NCBI GenBank assembly: GCA_037974665.1
Contig: CM075767.1
Coordinates: 30,839,498-30,903,497 of the forward strand
Length of the DNA stretch: 64,000 bases
Reading direction: 5' to 3'
Source of the DNA: Ehretia macrophylla
Taxonomy: Eukaryota; Streptophyta; Magnoliopsida; Boraginales; Ehretiaceae
Shown here: positions 23,051 to 34,086 of the stretch, piece after piece
Layout: every line of letters starts with the position of its first letter
Numbering within the stretch: position 1 is the first letter of the stretch
Program-made: the position numbers and the translations under genes
The notes under the pieces: model-generated
What the model was told of the DNA's origin: nothing
The model's database searches: none
Seen by the model: the letters and a program-made list of their open reading frames with translations, nothing else

Positions 23051-23607
23051 CTTTTCAATTTTTTTTCCTCCGGTTAGGGTTGCCAAGATACTTTATTCAC
23101 CACATTTCTATTATCGAATCCCACGGCACCTTAGGCAAGACAACTTCGCTTCACGTGGAAGCTGGGCCCGCGAACCGAGGGCGAAGGGCTTGTGACCAGG
23201 TCTCCGTCGCTCCGGTGCCCATAACTTTTGATCCGTAAGGAGTTATGCGGCGCACAGCATACCATTGGAAAGCTCTCCGAGAGCTCTACGACGGGGGCAG
23301 CAAGCTTGCTTGGTCTGCCCTTTTTGGAGCCCAAAATCGAACGTTTTCATCAGTTTCGGGCCACTTTTCTTATTAAGCTCTATTTTTCAGTCCCGGATCG
23401 TACGTCGTGCGCAGTTAAAAGGACGACAACCTTACTCGCTGGACATTAGAGGGCCTTACAATGCGTTGATACCACGTCTTGCGAGGATGCTGCGTTGTTC
23501 AAGCGGATGGGTTGTTGTTAAGCCCATTAGGCCTTCTGAATGGGCCATCTCTCTTGGTTGGGACTGTGAACCGTTAACACAAAAAGGAATTCTACCCCCA
23601 ACATAAC

Positions 23608-23727
23608 GGGTGCGATCATACCAGCACTAATGCACCGGATCCCATCAGAACTCCGAAGTTAAGCGTGCTTGGGCGAGAGTAGTAGTAGGATGGGTGACCA
23701 TTTGGGAAGTCCTCGTGTTGCACCCCC
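23608..23727 (+). rRNA. 5S rRNA gene, copy 36
   Basis: Full length. C78G, and three adjacent changes C93A, C94T, C95T at the end of box C. Box A and IE are intact. Confidence 0.96.
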
Positions 23728-24215
23728 CTTTTAAATTTTTTTTCCTCCGGTTAGGGTTGCCAAGATACTCTATCCACCACATTTTTAATATCGAATCCCA
23801 CGGTACCTTGGGCAAGACAACTTCGCTTCACATGGAGCCTGGGCCCGCAAACAGAGGGCGTAGGGCTTGTGACCAGGTCTCTGTCACTCTGGTGCCCATA
23901 ACTTTTGATCCGTAAGGAGTAACGCGGGGCACAGAATACCGTTGGAAAGCTCTCCGAGAGCTCTATGATGGGGGCAGTAAGCTTGTTTGTTGTGCCCTTT
24001 TTGGATCGTATGACGTGAGCAGTTAAAAGGACGACAACCTTACTCGCTGGACATTAGTAGGCCCTACATTGCGTCGATATCATGTCTTGCGAGGATGCTG
24101 CGTTGCTGAAGCGGATGGGTTGTTGTTAAGCCCATTGGGCCTTCTGAATAGGCCATATCTCTAGGCTGGGACTGTGAACCGTTAACACAAAAAGGAATTC
24201 CACCCCTGACATGAC
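23728..24215. repeat. Shortened spacer after copy 36
   Basis: 488 bp. A 69-bp block is missing near 24005, between GGA in TTTTTGGA and GGA in the normal CCCGGATCG, as expected for deletion between short direct repeats. Confidence 0.85.
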
Positions 24216-24335
24216 GGGTCCGATCATACCAGCACTAATGAACCAGAACCCATCAGAACTACGAAGTTAAGCGTGCTTGGGTGAGAGTAGTACTAGGGTG
24301 GGTGACCCCCTGGGAGGTCCTCGTGTTGCACCCCA
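24216..24335 (+). rRNA. 5S rRNA gene, copy 37
   Basis: Full length. G5C, C26A, G30A, T33A, C46A, C67T (IE), A83G (box C), A101G, C120A. A divergent copy. Confidence 0.94.
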
Positions 24336-24892
24336 CTTTTCAATTTTTTTTCCTCCGGTTTGGGTTGCCAAGATATTTTATCCACCACATTTCTATTCTC
24401 GAATCCCACGGCACCTTGGGCAAGACAACTTCGCTTCACGTGGAAGCTGGGCCCGCAAACTGAGGGCGTAGGGCTTGTGACCTGGTGTCCGTCGCTCCGG
24501 TGCCCATAACTTTTGATCCGGAAAGAGTTGTGCGGCGCACAACATACCGTTGGAAAGCTCTCCGAGAGCTTGACGACGGGGGCAGCAAGTCTGCTTGCCC
24601 TGCCCTTTTTGGAGCCCAAAATCGAACGTTTTCATCAGTTTCGGGCCACTTTTCTTATTAAGCTCTGTTTTTCAGTCCCGGATCGTACGTCATGAGCAGT
24701 TAAACGGATGACAACCTTACTCGCTGGGCATTAGAGGGCCCTACAATGCGTCGATATCACGTCTTGCGAGAATGCTGCGTTGCTGAAGCGGATGGGTTGT
24801 TGTTAAGCCCATTTGGCCTTCTGAATAGGCCATCTCTCTAGGCTGGGACTGTGAACCGTTAACACAAAAAGGAATTCTACCCCTGACATGAC

Positions 24893-25012
24893 GGGTGCGA
24901 TCATACCAGCAATAATGCACCGGATCCCATCAGAACTCCGAAGTTAAGCGTGCTTGGGCGAGAGTAGTACTTGGATGGGTGACCCCCTAGGAAGTCCTCG
25001 TGTTGCACTCCC
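24893..25012 (+). rRNA. 5S rRNA gene, copy 38
   Basis: Full length. C20A, A80T and G97A (box C), C117T. Confidence 0.97.
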
Positions 25013-25569
25013 CTTTTCAATTTTTTTTCCTCCAGTTTGGGTTGCCAAGATACTTTATCAACCACATTTCTATTATCGAATCCCATGGCACCATGGGCAA
25101 GACAACTGCGCTTCACGTGGAAGCTGGGCCCGCAAACCGAGGGCGTAGGGCATGTGACAAGGTCTCCGTCGCTCCGGTGCCCATAACTTTTGATCCGTAA
25201 GGAGTTACGCTGCGCACAGCATACCGTTGCAAAGCTCTCCGAGAGCTCTACAACGGGGACAGCTAGCTTGCTCATTGTGCCCTTTTTGGAGCCCAAAATC
25301 GAACATTTTCATCAATTTCGGGCCACTTTTCTTATTAACCTCTGTTTTTCCGTCCCGGATCGTACGTTGTGAGCTGTTAAAGGGACGACAACCTTACTCG
25401 CTGGACATTAGAGGGCCCTACAATGCGTCAATATCACGTCTTGCGAGGATGCTGCATTGTTGAAGCGAATGGGTTGTTGTTAAGCCCATTAGGCCTTCTA
25501 AATGGGCCATCTCTCTAGGCTGGGACTGTGAACCGTTAACACAAAAAGGAATTCTACCCCCGACATGAC

Positions 25570-25689
25570 GGGTGCGATCATACGAGCACTAATGCACCGG
25601 ATCCCATCAGAACTCCGAAGTTAAGCGCCCTTGGGCGAGAGTAGTACTAGGATGGATGACCCCTTGGGAAGTCCTCGTGTTGCACCCTT
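25570..25689 (+). rRNA. 5S rRNA gene, copy 39
   Basis: Full length. C15G, T59C and G60C (box A), G87A and C95T (box C), C119T, C120T. Confidence 0.95.
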
Positions 25690-26245
25690 CTTTTCAATTT
25701 TTTTTCCTCCAGTTAGGGTTGCCAAGATACTTTATCCACCATATTTCTATTATCGAATCCCACGGCACCTTGGGCATGACAACTGCGCTTCACGTGGAAG
25801 CTGGGCCCGCAAACCGAGGGCGTAGGGCTTTTGACCAGGTCTCCGTCGCTCCGGTGCCCATAACTTTTGATCCATAAGGAGTTATGCGGCGCACAACATA
25901 CCGTTGGAAAGCTCTTCGAGAGCTCTACGATGGGGGCAGCAAGCTTGCCTGCTGTGCCCTTTTTGGAGCCCAAAATCGAACGTCTTCATCAGTTTCAGGC
26001 CACTTTTCTTATTAAGCTCTGTTTTTCTGTCCGGATCGTACGTCGTGAGCTTTTAAAAGGATGACAACCTTGCTCGCTAGGCATTAGAGGGCCCTACAAT
26101 TCGTCGATATAACATCTTGCGAGGATGCTGCGTTGTTGAAGCGGATGGGTTGTTGTTAAGCCCATTGGGCCTTCAGAATGGGCCATCTCTCTAGGTTGGG
26201 ACTTTGAACCGTTAACACAAAAAGGAATTCTACCCCCACCATGAC

Positions 26246-26365
26246 GGGTCTGATCATACCAGCACTAATGCACCGGATCCCATCAGAACTCCGAAGTTAA
26301 TCGTGCTTGGGCGAGAGTAGTACTTGGATGGGTGACCCCCTGGTAAGTCCTCGTGTTGCACTCCT
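26246..26365 (+). rRNA. 5S rRNA gene, copy 40
   Basis: Full length. G5C, C6T, G56T (box A), A80T (box C), G99T, C117T, C120T. Confidence 0.95.
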
Positions 26366-26923
26366 CTTGTCAATTTTTTTTCCCTCCGGTTGGGGTTGCC
26401 AAGATATTTTATCAACCACATTTCTATTATCGAATCCCACGGCACCTTGGACAAGACAACTTCGCTTCACGTGGAGGTTGAGCCTGCAAACCGAGGGCGT
26501 AGGGCTTGTGACCAGGTCACCGTCGCTCCGGTGCCCGTAACTTTTGATCCGTAAGGAGTTACGCGGCGTACAACATACCTTTGGAAAGCACTCCGAGAGC
26601 TCTACGACGGGGGCAGCAAGCTTTCTCGCTGTGCCCTTTTTGGAGCCCAAAATCCAATGTTTTCATCAGTTTCGGGCCACTTTTCTTATTAAGCTCTGTT
26701 TTTCTGTCCCGGATCGTACGTCGTGAGATGTTAAAAGGATGACAACCTTACTCGCTGGACATTAGAGGGCCCTACAATGCGTCGATATCACGTCATGCGA
26801 GGTTGTTGCGTTGTTGAACCAGATGGGTTGTTGTTAAGCCCATTGGGCCTTCTAAATGGGCCATCTCTCTAGGTTGGGACTGTGAACCGTTAACACCAAA
26901 AGGAATTCTACCCCCGACATGAC

Positions 26924-27043
26924 GGGTGCGAACATACCAGCACTATTGAACCGGATCCAATCAGAACTCCGAAGTTAAGCGTGCTTGGGCGAGAGTAGTA
27001 CTAGGATGGGTGACCCCCTGGGAAGTCCTCATGTTGCACCCCC
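26924..27043 (+). rRNA. 5S rRNA gene, copy 41
   Basis: Full length. T9A, A23T, C26A, C36A, G108A. All three promoter boxes are intact, though the 5' half of the RNA is altered. Confidence 0.96.
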
Positions 27044-27600
27044 CTTTTCAATTTTTTTTCCTCCGGTTAGGGTTGCCAAGATACTTTATCCACCACATTT
27101 CTATTATAGAATCCCATAGCACCTTGGGCAAGACAACTTCGCTTCACGTGGAAGCTGGGCCCACAAACCGAGGGCGTAGGACTTGTGACCAGGTCTCCGT
27201 CGCTCCGGTGCTCATAACTTTTGATCCGTAAGGAGTTATGCGGCGCACAACATACAGTTGGAAAGCTCTCCGAGAGCTCTACGATGGGGGTAGCAAGCAT
27301 GTTTGCTCTGCCCTTTTTGGAGCCCAAAATCGAATGTTTTCATCAGTTTTGGGACACTTTTCTTATTGAGCTCTATTTTTCCGTCCCGGATCGTACATCG
27401 TGAGCTGTTAAAAGGATGAAAACCTTACTCACTGGGCATTAGAGGGCCCTACAATGCGTCGATATCATGTCTAGTGAGTATGCTGCGTTGTTGAAGTGGA
27501 TGGGTTTTTGTTAAGCCCATTGGGCCTTCTGAATGGGCCATCTCTCTAGGCTGGGACTGTGAACCGTTAACACAAAAAGGAATTCTACCCCCACCATGAC

Positions 27601-27720
27601 GGGTGTGATCATACCAGCACTAATGCACCGGATCCTATAAGAACTCCGAAGTTAAGTGTGCTTGGGCGAGAGTAGTACTTGGATGGGTGACCCCCTGGGA
27701 AGTCCTCTTGTTGCACTCCC
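27601..27720 (+). rRNA. 5S rRNA gene, copy 42
   Basis: Full length. C6T, C36T, C39A, C57T (box A), A80T (box C), G108T, C117T. Confidence 0.96.
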
Positions 27721-28278
27721 CTTTTCAATTTTTTTTCCATCCGGTTAGGGTTGCCAAGATACTTTATCAACCACATTTCTATTATCGAATCCCACGGCAC
27801 CTTGGGCAAGACAACTTCGCTTCACGTGGAGGCTGAGCCCGCAAACCGAGGGCGTAGGGCTTGTGACCAAGTCTCCGTCACTCCGGTGCCCATAACTTTT
27901 GATCTGTAAGGAGTTACGATGCGCACAGCATACCGTTGGAAAGCTCTTCGAGAGATCTACGATGGGGGCAGCTAGCTTGCTCGTTGTGCCATTTTTGGAA
28001 CCCAAAATTGAACGTTTTCATTAGTTTCGGGCCACTTTTCTTATTAAGCTCTGTTTTTCTATCCCGGATCGTACGTTGTGAGCTGTTAAAAGGACGACAA
28101 CCTTACTCGCTGGACATTAGAGGGCCCTACAATGCATTGATATCACGTCTTGCGAGGATGCTGCGTTGTTGAAGCGGATGGGTTGTTGTTAAGCCCATTG
28201 GGCCTTCTAAATGGGCCATCTCTCTAGGCTGGGACTGTGAACCGTTAACAAAAAAAGGAATTCTATCCCCGACATGAC

Positions 28279-28398
28279 GGGTGCGATCATACCAGCACTA
28301 ATGCACCGGATCCCATCTGAACTCCGAAGTTAAGCGAGCTTGGGCGAGCGTAGTACTAGGTTAGATGACCCCCTGGGAAGTCCTCGTGTTGTACCCCC
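28279..28398 (+). rRNA. 5S rRNA gene, copy 43 (damaged box C)
   Basis: Full length. A40T, T59A (box A), A71C (IE), A83T, G85A and G87A (box C), C114T. Box C reads GGTTAGATGA; probably a poor TFIIIA target by inference. Confidence 0.94.
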
Positions 28399-28955
28399 AT
28401 TTTCAATTTTTTTTCCTCCGGTTAGGGTTGCCCAGATACTTTATCCACCACATTTCTATTATTGAATCCCACGGCACCTTGGGCAAGACAACTTCGCTTC
28501 ACGTGGAAGCTGGGCCCGCAAACCGAGAGCGTAGGGCTTGTGACCAGGTCTCCGTCGCTCCGGTGCCCATAACTTTTGATCCGTATAGAGTTATGCGGCG
28601 CACAACATACCGTTGGAAAGCTCTTCGAGAGCTCTATGACGGGGGCAGCAAGCATGCTTGCTGTGCCCTTTTTGGAGCCCAAAATCGAACGTTTTCATCA
28701 GTTTCGGGCCACTTTTCTTATTAAGCTCTGTTTTTTCTTCCCGGATCGTACGTCGTCAGCTATTAAACGGATGACAACCTTACTCGCTGGACATTAGAGG
28801 GCCCTACAATCCGTCGATATCACGTTTTGCGAGGATACTGCGTTGTTGTAGCGGATGGGTTGTTGTTAAGCCCATTGGGCCTTCTGAATGGGCCATCTCT
28901 CTAGGCTGGGACTGTGAACCGTTAACACAAAAAGGAATTCTACCCCCAATATAAC

Positions 28956-29075
28956 GGGTGCGATCATACCAGCACTAATGCACCGGATCCCATCAGAACT
29001 TCGAAGTTAAGCGTGCTTGGGCAAGAGTAGTACTAGGATAGGTTTCCCCCGGGGAAAAACGCGTGTTGCACCCCC
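28956..29075 (+). rRNA. 5S rRNA gene, copy 44 (scrambled 3' half)
   Basis: Length is kept, but substitutions cluster at 85-106: G85A, G89T, A90T, T96G, G102A, T103A, C104A and T106G; upstream only C46T and G68A. Box C is ruined, so this is in effect a pseudogene. Such clustering is not scattered decay and suggests one error-prone or templated repair event. The following spacer also holds an inverted 5S fragment, and the first insertion begins about 520 bp downstream. Confidence 0.9.
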
Positions 29076-29319
29076 CTTTTCAATTTTTTTCCTCCTGTTA
29101 GGGTTGCCAAGATACTTTATCCACCACATTTCTTTTATCGAATCCCACGGCACCTTGGGCAAGACAACTTCGCTTCACGTGGAGGCTGGGCCCACAAACC
29201 GAGGGAGTAGGGCTTATGACCAGGTCTCCGTCGCTCCGGTGCCCATAACTTTTGATCCGTAAGGAGTTACGCGGCGCACAACATACCGTTGGAAAGCTCT
29301 CTGAGAGCTCTACGTTTTT

Positions 29320-29339
29320 GGAGTTCTGATGGGATCCGG
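29320..29339 (-). repeat. Inverted 5S fragment (positions 28-47) in spacer
   Basis: GGAGTTCTGATGGGATCCGG is the exact reverse complement of majority 5S positions 28-47. It sits where palindrome 1 normally ends and is preceded by TTTTTGGAG, a 9-nt string normally found some 50 bp further along the spacer. Copy 44 itself has T at position 46, so the fragment was copied from another unit. Confidence 0.9.
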
Positions 29340-30134
29340 GGCAGCGAGCCTGCTTGCAGTTCCATTTTTGGAGCCCAAAATCGAACGTTTTCATCAGTTT
29401 TGGGCCACTTTTCTTATTAAGCTATGTTTTTTCGTACCGGATCGTACGTCGTGAGCTGTTAAAAGGACGACAACCTTACTCGCTGGACATTAGAGGGCCC
29501 TACAAAGCGTTGATATCACGTCGTGCGAGGATGCTACGTTGTTGAAGCGGATGGGTTGTTGTTAAGCCCGTTGGGCCTTCTAAATGGGCCATCTGTAACA
29601 CCCCGATCACTCTCGAGACCGGAGGTTCTATCAATCATTCTAATCACAACCCAAATCCAAACCCGGGCATAATTTTTAGGGAAAACGGACAGAGTCTCCC
29701 TGTTTCTAGGCAAAAAGCAAACCTGCGACAGCATATAAGTGGACCAATACCATGTCCAACCATTCAATCACCTCAAGGCCATCCGAGCCTTGGTTCACAA
29801 CAAGCAAATCACAAGTAACTATACATTCAAGCTTAGCAATTAAACTACACCAATCTATTTCATAAGCTAGACTATCATACCTTTCTATCTCTTTTCCTTT
29901 GTCATTACAAGTATACATTGAAGTTAAGCTACATTAACTAAATACATAATCTAGTGAAACTTAAATTACATCCCCTTTAACATTAAATACATATAATACA
30001 TAAAAGCATACAACTTTATAACTTTGACAACTCAAGTCACATAGGCACGCAGGACAACTCTTCAAGCATGGACTTTCACGAAATCATGAACTTTCCAGCT
30101 AATATGGCATTTCCTGAAATGTGGTGGTGAGGAG

Positions 30135-30159
30135 TGAGTATACACAACACGTATACTCA
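30135..30159. repeat. Inverted repeat inside first insertion
   Basis: TGAGTATAC and GTATACTCA are perfect 9-bp arms around a 7-nt loop. Further GAGTG/CAGTGAG sequence lies just outside. It could form a hairpin in an LTR transcript; no function is assigned. Confidence 0.7.
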
Positions 30160-30689
30160 GTGAGGGTGAGACAGATATCGAATTGGAGAGAAAGAAAGTC
30201 GTACAATGCAAATAAGACAGTTAAGCAATATAACTGATAAATAAGCAATCAAAACAAACAATCAATACAATAAGCAATTACTGAAAGCATTAACACAACC
30301 ATTCAAAGCTATACCACACTTTGAAGGCTATGGTTCACTCTTACGAGCAATATACCATTTCACGAGCGATACATCAATCTCGAGCTTGATGTTTGACAAC
30401 GATGACAATAAGCGCGCAACCACCTTATAACAGCAGTTTGGAATACCCCAGAAGTATGCATCAATTCTACGACCCAAATCTCCCTGGGAGGCAACCCAAG
30501 CGAGAATGGGAATAGCAGCGGAGCTAGAGCAACCAACACTGGCAACCCGAGGCTACCCAGAGAGGCTCATCACTCACGCGCGAGACACTATGCAATGCAA
30601 GACTCGATACAAGGCGATAAACGAGCGATAAACAAGATATCAAGCATTCTCAACAATGGATAAACATTTCAATCAACAACCAACTCTAA

Positions 30690-30822
30690 CAAGCGGAATA
30701 AGCATTAGCAAGCATAACAAGCAATAATAAGTATTAACAAGCATTCTATAAGCAATATAAACATTCTATTAGCATTATAATCATTCTACAAGCATCATAA
30801 ACATTTTATAAGCAACATACTA
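30690..30822. repeat. Degenerate AT-rich short repeat in first insertion
   Basis: Successive versions of AAGCATT...ATAA (for example GCATTCTATAAGCAATATAA, then ACATTCTATTAGCATTATAA) about 20 bp apart. Imperfect low-complexity tandem sequence. Confidence 0.6.
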
Positions 30823-31322
30823 TGAAATCACACAAAATTCCAAAAATGACCCCAACTTTCAAAACGCTACTACTTTCAAACGAGCCACGAGCTTTGGAAA
30901 CTGACTTTACCAATCCTCCTAGGTCACCATAACGCACGTCTAAAGACCTCGAAACCCTACTTTACCCTAGAATTCACGCAAAGTTCCGATTTCCCCCTTT
31001 GCTCGTTTGAACTACAACTATACCAACCAAACACCCAACCAACGCCATAATCGCACCAAAAGTGCTTCCATGGCCTCCCGAAATAATGCCAACATGTAAA
31101 ACGAGAAAACACCAAACTCGACCTAAACGACCCCGACTTTCACTAAGCCGTTTTTCTCCGTTTTTCCATTACACATTCCAATTAAACCACACATTTAGGC
31201 ATTCTAGTATATCTAGCACCTTTCTGCATCAATAGAACGCAACTCAGAGCAAAATTTCGAACGGGGGTTTACTATTCACTTTTTTCACTATTCACTCAAC
31301 ATTTGAAATACAATATTTGAAC

Positions 31323-31378
31323 GGCGAAAGTAGTACTAGGATGGGTGACCCCTTGGGAAGTCCTCGTGTTGCACCCCC
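31323..31378 (+). pseudogene. 5'-truncated 5S pseudogene, copy 45
   Basis: Positions 65-120 only, joined directly to the right end of the first insertion. G70A in the IE and C95T in box C. Box A is lost. The break lies within 2 nt of that in copies 23, 28 and 30. Confidence 0.92.
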
Positions 31379-31936
31379 CTTTTCAATTTTTTTTCCTCCG
31401 GTTAGGGTTGCCAAGATACTTTATCCACCACATTTCTATTATCGAATCCCACGGCACCTTGGGCAAGCAAAACTTCGCTTCACGTGGAAGCTGGGCCCGC
31501 AAATCGATGGCGTAGGGCTTGTGACCAGGTCTCCGTCGCTCCGGTGCCCATAACTTTTGATCCGTAAGGAGTTACGCGGCGCACAGCATACTGTTGGAAA
31601 GCTCTCCGAGAGCTCTACGACAGGGGCAACGAGCTAGCTCGCTGTTCCATTTTTGGAGCCCAAAATCGAACGTTTTCATCAGTTTCGGGCCACTTTTCTT
31701 ATTAAGCTCTGTTTTTTCTTCGAGGATCGTACGTCGTGAGCTGTTAAAAGGACGACAACATTACTCGCTGGACATTAGAGGGCCCTACAATGCGTCGATA
31801 TCACGTCTTGCGAGGATGCTGCGTTGTTGTAGCGGATGGGTTGTTGTCAAGACCATTGGGCCTTCTGAATGGGCCATCTCTCTAGGCTGGGACTGTGAAC
31901 CGTTAACACAAAAAGGAATTCTACCCCCAACATAAC

Positions 31937-32056
31937 GGGTGCGATCATACCAGCACTAATGCATCGGATCCCATCAGAACTTCGAAGTTAAGCGTGCTTG
32001 GGCGAGAGTAGTACTAGGATGGGTGACCCCCTGGGAAGTCCTCGTGTTGCACCCCC
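31937..32056 (+). rRNA. 5S rRNA gene, copy 46
   Basis: Full length with only C28T and C46T. All promoter boxes match the majority, so a good candidate for an active copy. Confidence 0.98.
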
Positions 32057-32613
32057 CTTTTCAATTTTTTTTCCTCCGGTTAGGGTTGCCAAGATACTTT
32101 ATCCACCACATTTCTATTATCGAATCCCACGGCACCTTGGGCAAGACAACTTCACTTCACGTGGAAATTGGGCCCGCAAATCGATGGCGTAGGGCTTGTG
32201 ACCAGGTCTCCGTCGCTCTGGTGCCCATAACTTTTGATCCGTAAGAATTTATGCGGCGCACAACATACAGTTGGAAAGCTCTCTGAGAGCTCTACGACGG
32301 GGGCATCAAGCTTTCTTGCTGTGCCCTTTTTGGAGCCCAAAATCGAACATTTTCATCAGTTTCGGGCCACTTTTCTTATTAAGCTCTATTTTTCCGTAAC
32401 GGATGGTACGTCGTGAGTTGTTAAAAGGACGATAACCTTACTCGCTGGACATTAGAGGGCCCTACAATGCGTTGATATCACGTCTTGTGTGGATTCTGCG
32501 TTGTTGAAGCGGATGGGTTGTTGTTAAGCCCATTGGTTCTTCTTAATGGGCCATCTCTCTAGGCTGGGACTGTGAACTGTTAACACAAAAAAGAATTCTA
32601 CCCCCACCATAAC

Positions 32614-32733
32614 GGGTGTGATCATACCTGCACTAATGCACCGGATCCCATCAGAACTCCGAAGTTAAGCGTGCTTGGTCGAGAGTAGTACTAGGACGGG
32701 TGACCCCCTGGGAAGTCCTCGTGTTGCACTCCC
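32614..32733 (+). rRNA. 5S rRNA gene, copy 47
   Basis: Full length. C6T, A16T, G66T, T84C (box C), C117T. Confidence 0.96.
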
Positions 32734-33290
32734 CTTTTCAATTTTTTTTCCTCCGGTTAGGGTTGCCAAGATACTTTATCCACCACATTTCTATTATCCA
32801 ATTCCACTCCACCTTGGGCAGGACAACTTCGCTTCACGTGGAGGCTGGGCCCGCAAACCGAGGGAGTAGGGCTTGTGACCAGGTCTCCGTCGCTCCGGTG
32901 CCCATAACTATTGATCCGTAAGGAGTTACGCGGCGCACAGCATACCGCTGGAAAGCTGTCCGAGAGCTCTACGACAGGGGCAACAAGCTTGCTCGCTGTT
33001 CCATTTTTGGAGCCCAAAATCGAACGTTTTCATCAGTTTTGGGCCACTTTTCTTATTAAGCTCTGTTTTTTCTTCCCGGATCTTACGTCGTGAGCTGTTA
33101 AAAGGACGACAACCTTACTCGCTGGACATTAGAGGGCCCTACAATGCGTCGATATCACGTCTTGCGAGGATGCTGCGTTGTTGTAGCGGATGGGTTGTTG
33201 TTAAGACCATTGGCCCTTCTTAATGGGCCATCTCTCTAGGCTGGGACTGTGAACCATTAATACAAAAAAGAATTCTACCCCCAACATAAC

Positions 33291-33410
33291 CGGTGCGATC
33301 ATACAAGCACTAATGCACCGGATCCCATCAGAACTTCGTAGTTAAGCGTGCTTGGGCGAGAGTAGTACTAGGATGGGTGACCCCTTGGGAAGTCCTCGTG
33401 TTGCACCCCC
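33291..33410 (+). rRNA. 5S rRNA gene, copy 48
   Basis: Full length. G1C, C15A, C46T, A49T, C95T. G1C may affect start-site choice. Confidence 0.96.
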
Positions 33411-33966
33411 CTTTTCAATTTTTTTCCTCCGGTTAGGGTTGCCAAGATAGTTTATCCACCACATTTCTTTTATCGAATGCCACGGCACCTTGGGCAAGAC
33501 AACTTCGCTTCACGTGGAGGCTGGGCCCACAAACCGAAGGAGTAGGGCTTGTGACCAGGTCTCCGTCGCTACGGTGCCCATAACTTTTGATCCGTAAGGA
33601 GTTACGCGGCGCACAACATACCGTTGGAAAGCTCTCCGAGAGCTCTACGACTGAGGCAGCGAGCCTGCTCGCTGTTCCATTTATGGAGCCCAAAATCGAA
33701 CGTTTTCATTAGTTTCAGGCCACTTTTCTTATTAAGCTCTATTTTTTCGTCCTGGATCGCACGTCGTGAGCTGTTAAAAGGACGAAAACCTTACTCGCTG
33801 GACTTTAGAGGGCCCTACAAAGCGTTGATATCACGTCGTGCGAGGATGCTGCGTTGTTGAAGCGGATGGGTTGTTGTTAAGCCCGTTGGGCCTTTTGAAT
33901 GGGCCATCTCTCTAGGTTGGGACTGTGAACCGTTAACACAAAAGGGAATAATACCCCCAACATAAC

Positions 33967-34086
33967 GGGTGCGATCATACCATAACTAATGCACCGGATC
34001 CCATCAGAACTCCGAAGTTAAGCGTGCTTGGGCGAGAGTAGTACTAGGATGGGTGACCCCCTGGGAAGTCCTCGTGTTGCACGCCC
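33967..34086 (+). rRNA. 5S rRNA gene, copy 49
   Basis: Full length. G17T, C18A, C117G; promoter boxes intact. The following spacer lacks 24 nt near 34170 (between CCTTGG and AAGCTGG), making the unit 653 bp. Confidence 0.97.

Larger units (their letters stand above)
1..29593 (+). repeat. 5S rDNA tandem array, segment 1 (copies 1-44)
   Basis: Head-to-tail units, each a 120-nt 5S gene plus a spacer of about 557 bp, usually 675-677 bp apart and all on the + strand. Spacer order: C run, T-rich terminator, a 200-bp stretch beginning near CCTCCGGTTAGGG, a region with two short hairpins (model coordinates 7422-7436 and 7450-7465), a block beginning TTTTTGGAGCCCAAAATCG, an inverted repeat 63-86 bp upstream of the next gene, and an A-rich upstream region. 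No spacer contains a credible protein gene. Bases 1-314 are the tail of a spacer whose gene lies left of the window. The segment ends where a TGTAACACCCC insertion interrupts the spacer after copy 44. This is the separate (S-type) arrangement normal for angiosperms, with no linked 35S rDNA. Confidence 0.98.
29594..31322. mobile_element. LTR-like insertion, probably truncated
   Basis: 1,729 bp unrelated to the 5S unit. It begins TGTAACACCCCGATC, a typical start of plant Ty3/gypsy-type LTRs, and has no convincing reading frame. The right end lacks a terminal CA matched to a TG start, and no target duplication is visible: the left flank is spacer about 58 bp before a gene start, while the right flank is inside a 5S gene at position 65. 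About 122 bp of array is therefore missing. It may be a solo or partial LTR with a deleted end, or a rearranged fragment. Orientation and family are unresolved. Confidence 0.6.

Noticed and set aside
1..29593. CRISPR-like regular repetition
   Set aside because: The 120-nt repeats are eukaryotic 5S genes with about 557-bp spacers that are themselves repeated; there are no unique spacers and no cas genes.
29534..29767. 77-codon minus-strand frame across the left edge of the first insertion
   Set aside because: It straddles array and insertion and has no recognisable domain; chance frame.
30483..30500. CCTGGGAGGCAACCCAAG, resembling a motif downstream of pol in Athila/Tat elements
   Set aside because: Only about 18 nt, no neighbouring element sequence matches, and the insertion otherwise differs from the second element; treated as coincidence.
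30360..30545. 61-codon minus-strand frame inside the first insertion
   Set aside because: Short, no domain and no support from context.
29594..31322. Calling the first insertion a complete solo LTR
   Set aside because: It has a TG-type start but no matching CA end at the junction, no target duplication, and flanks that are not contiguous in the array.
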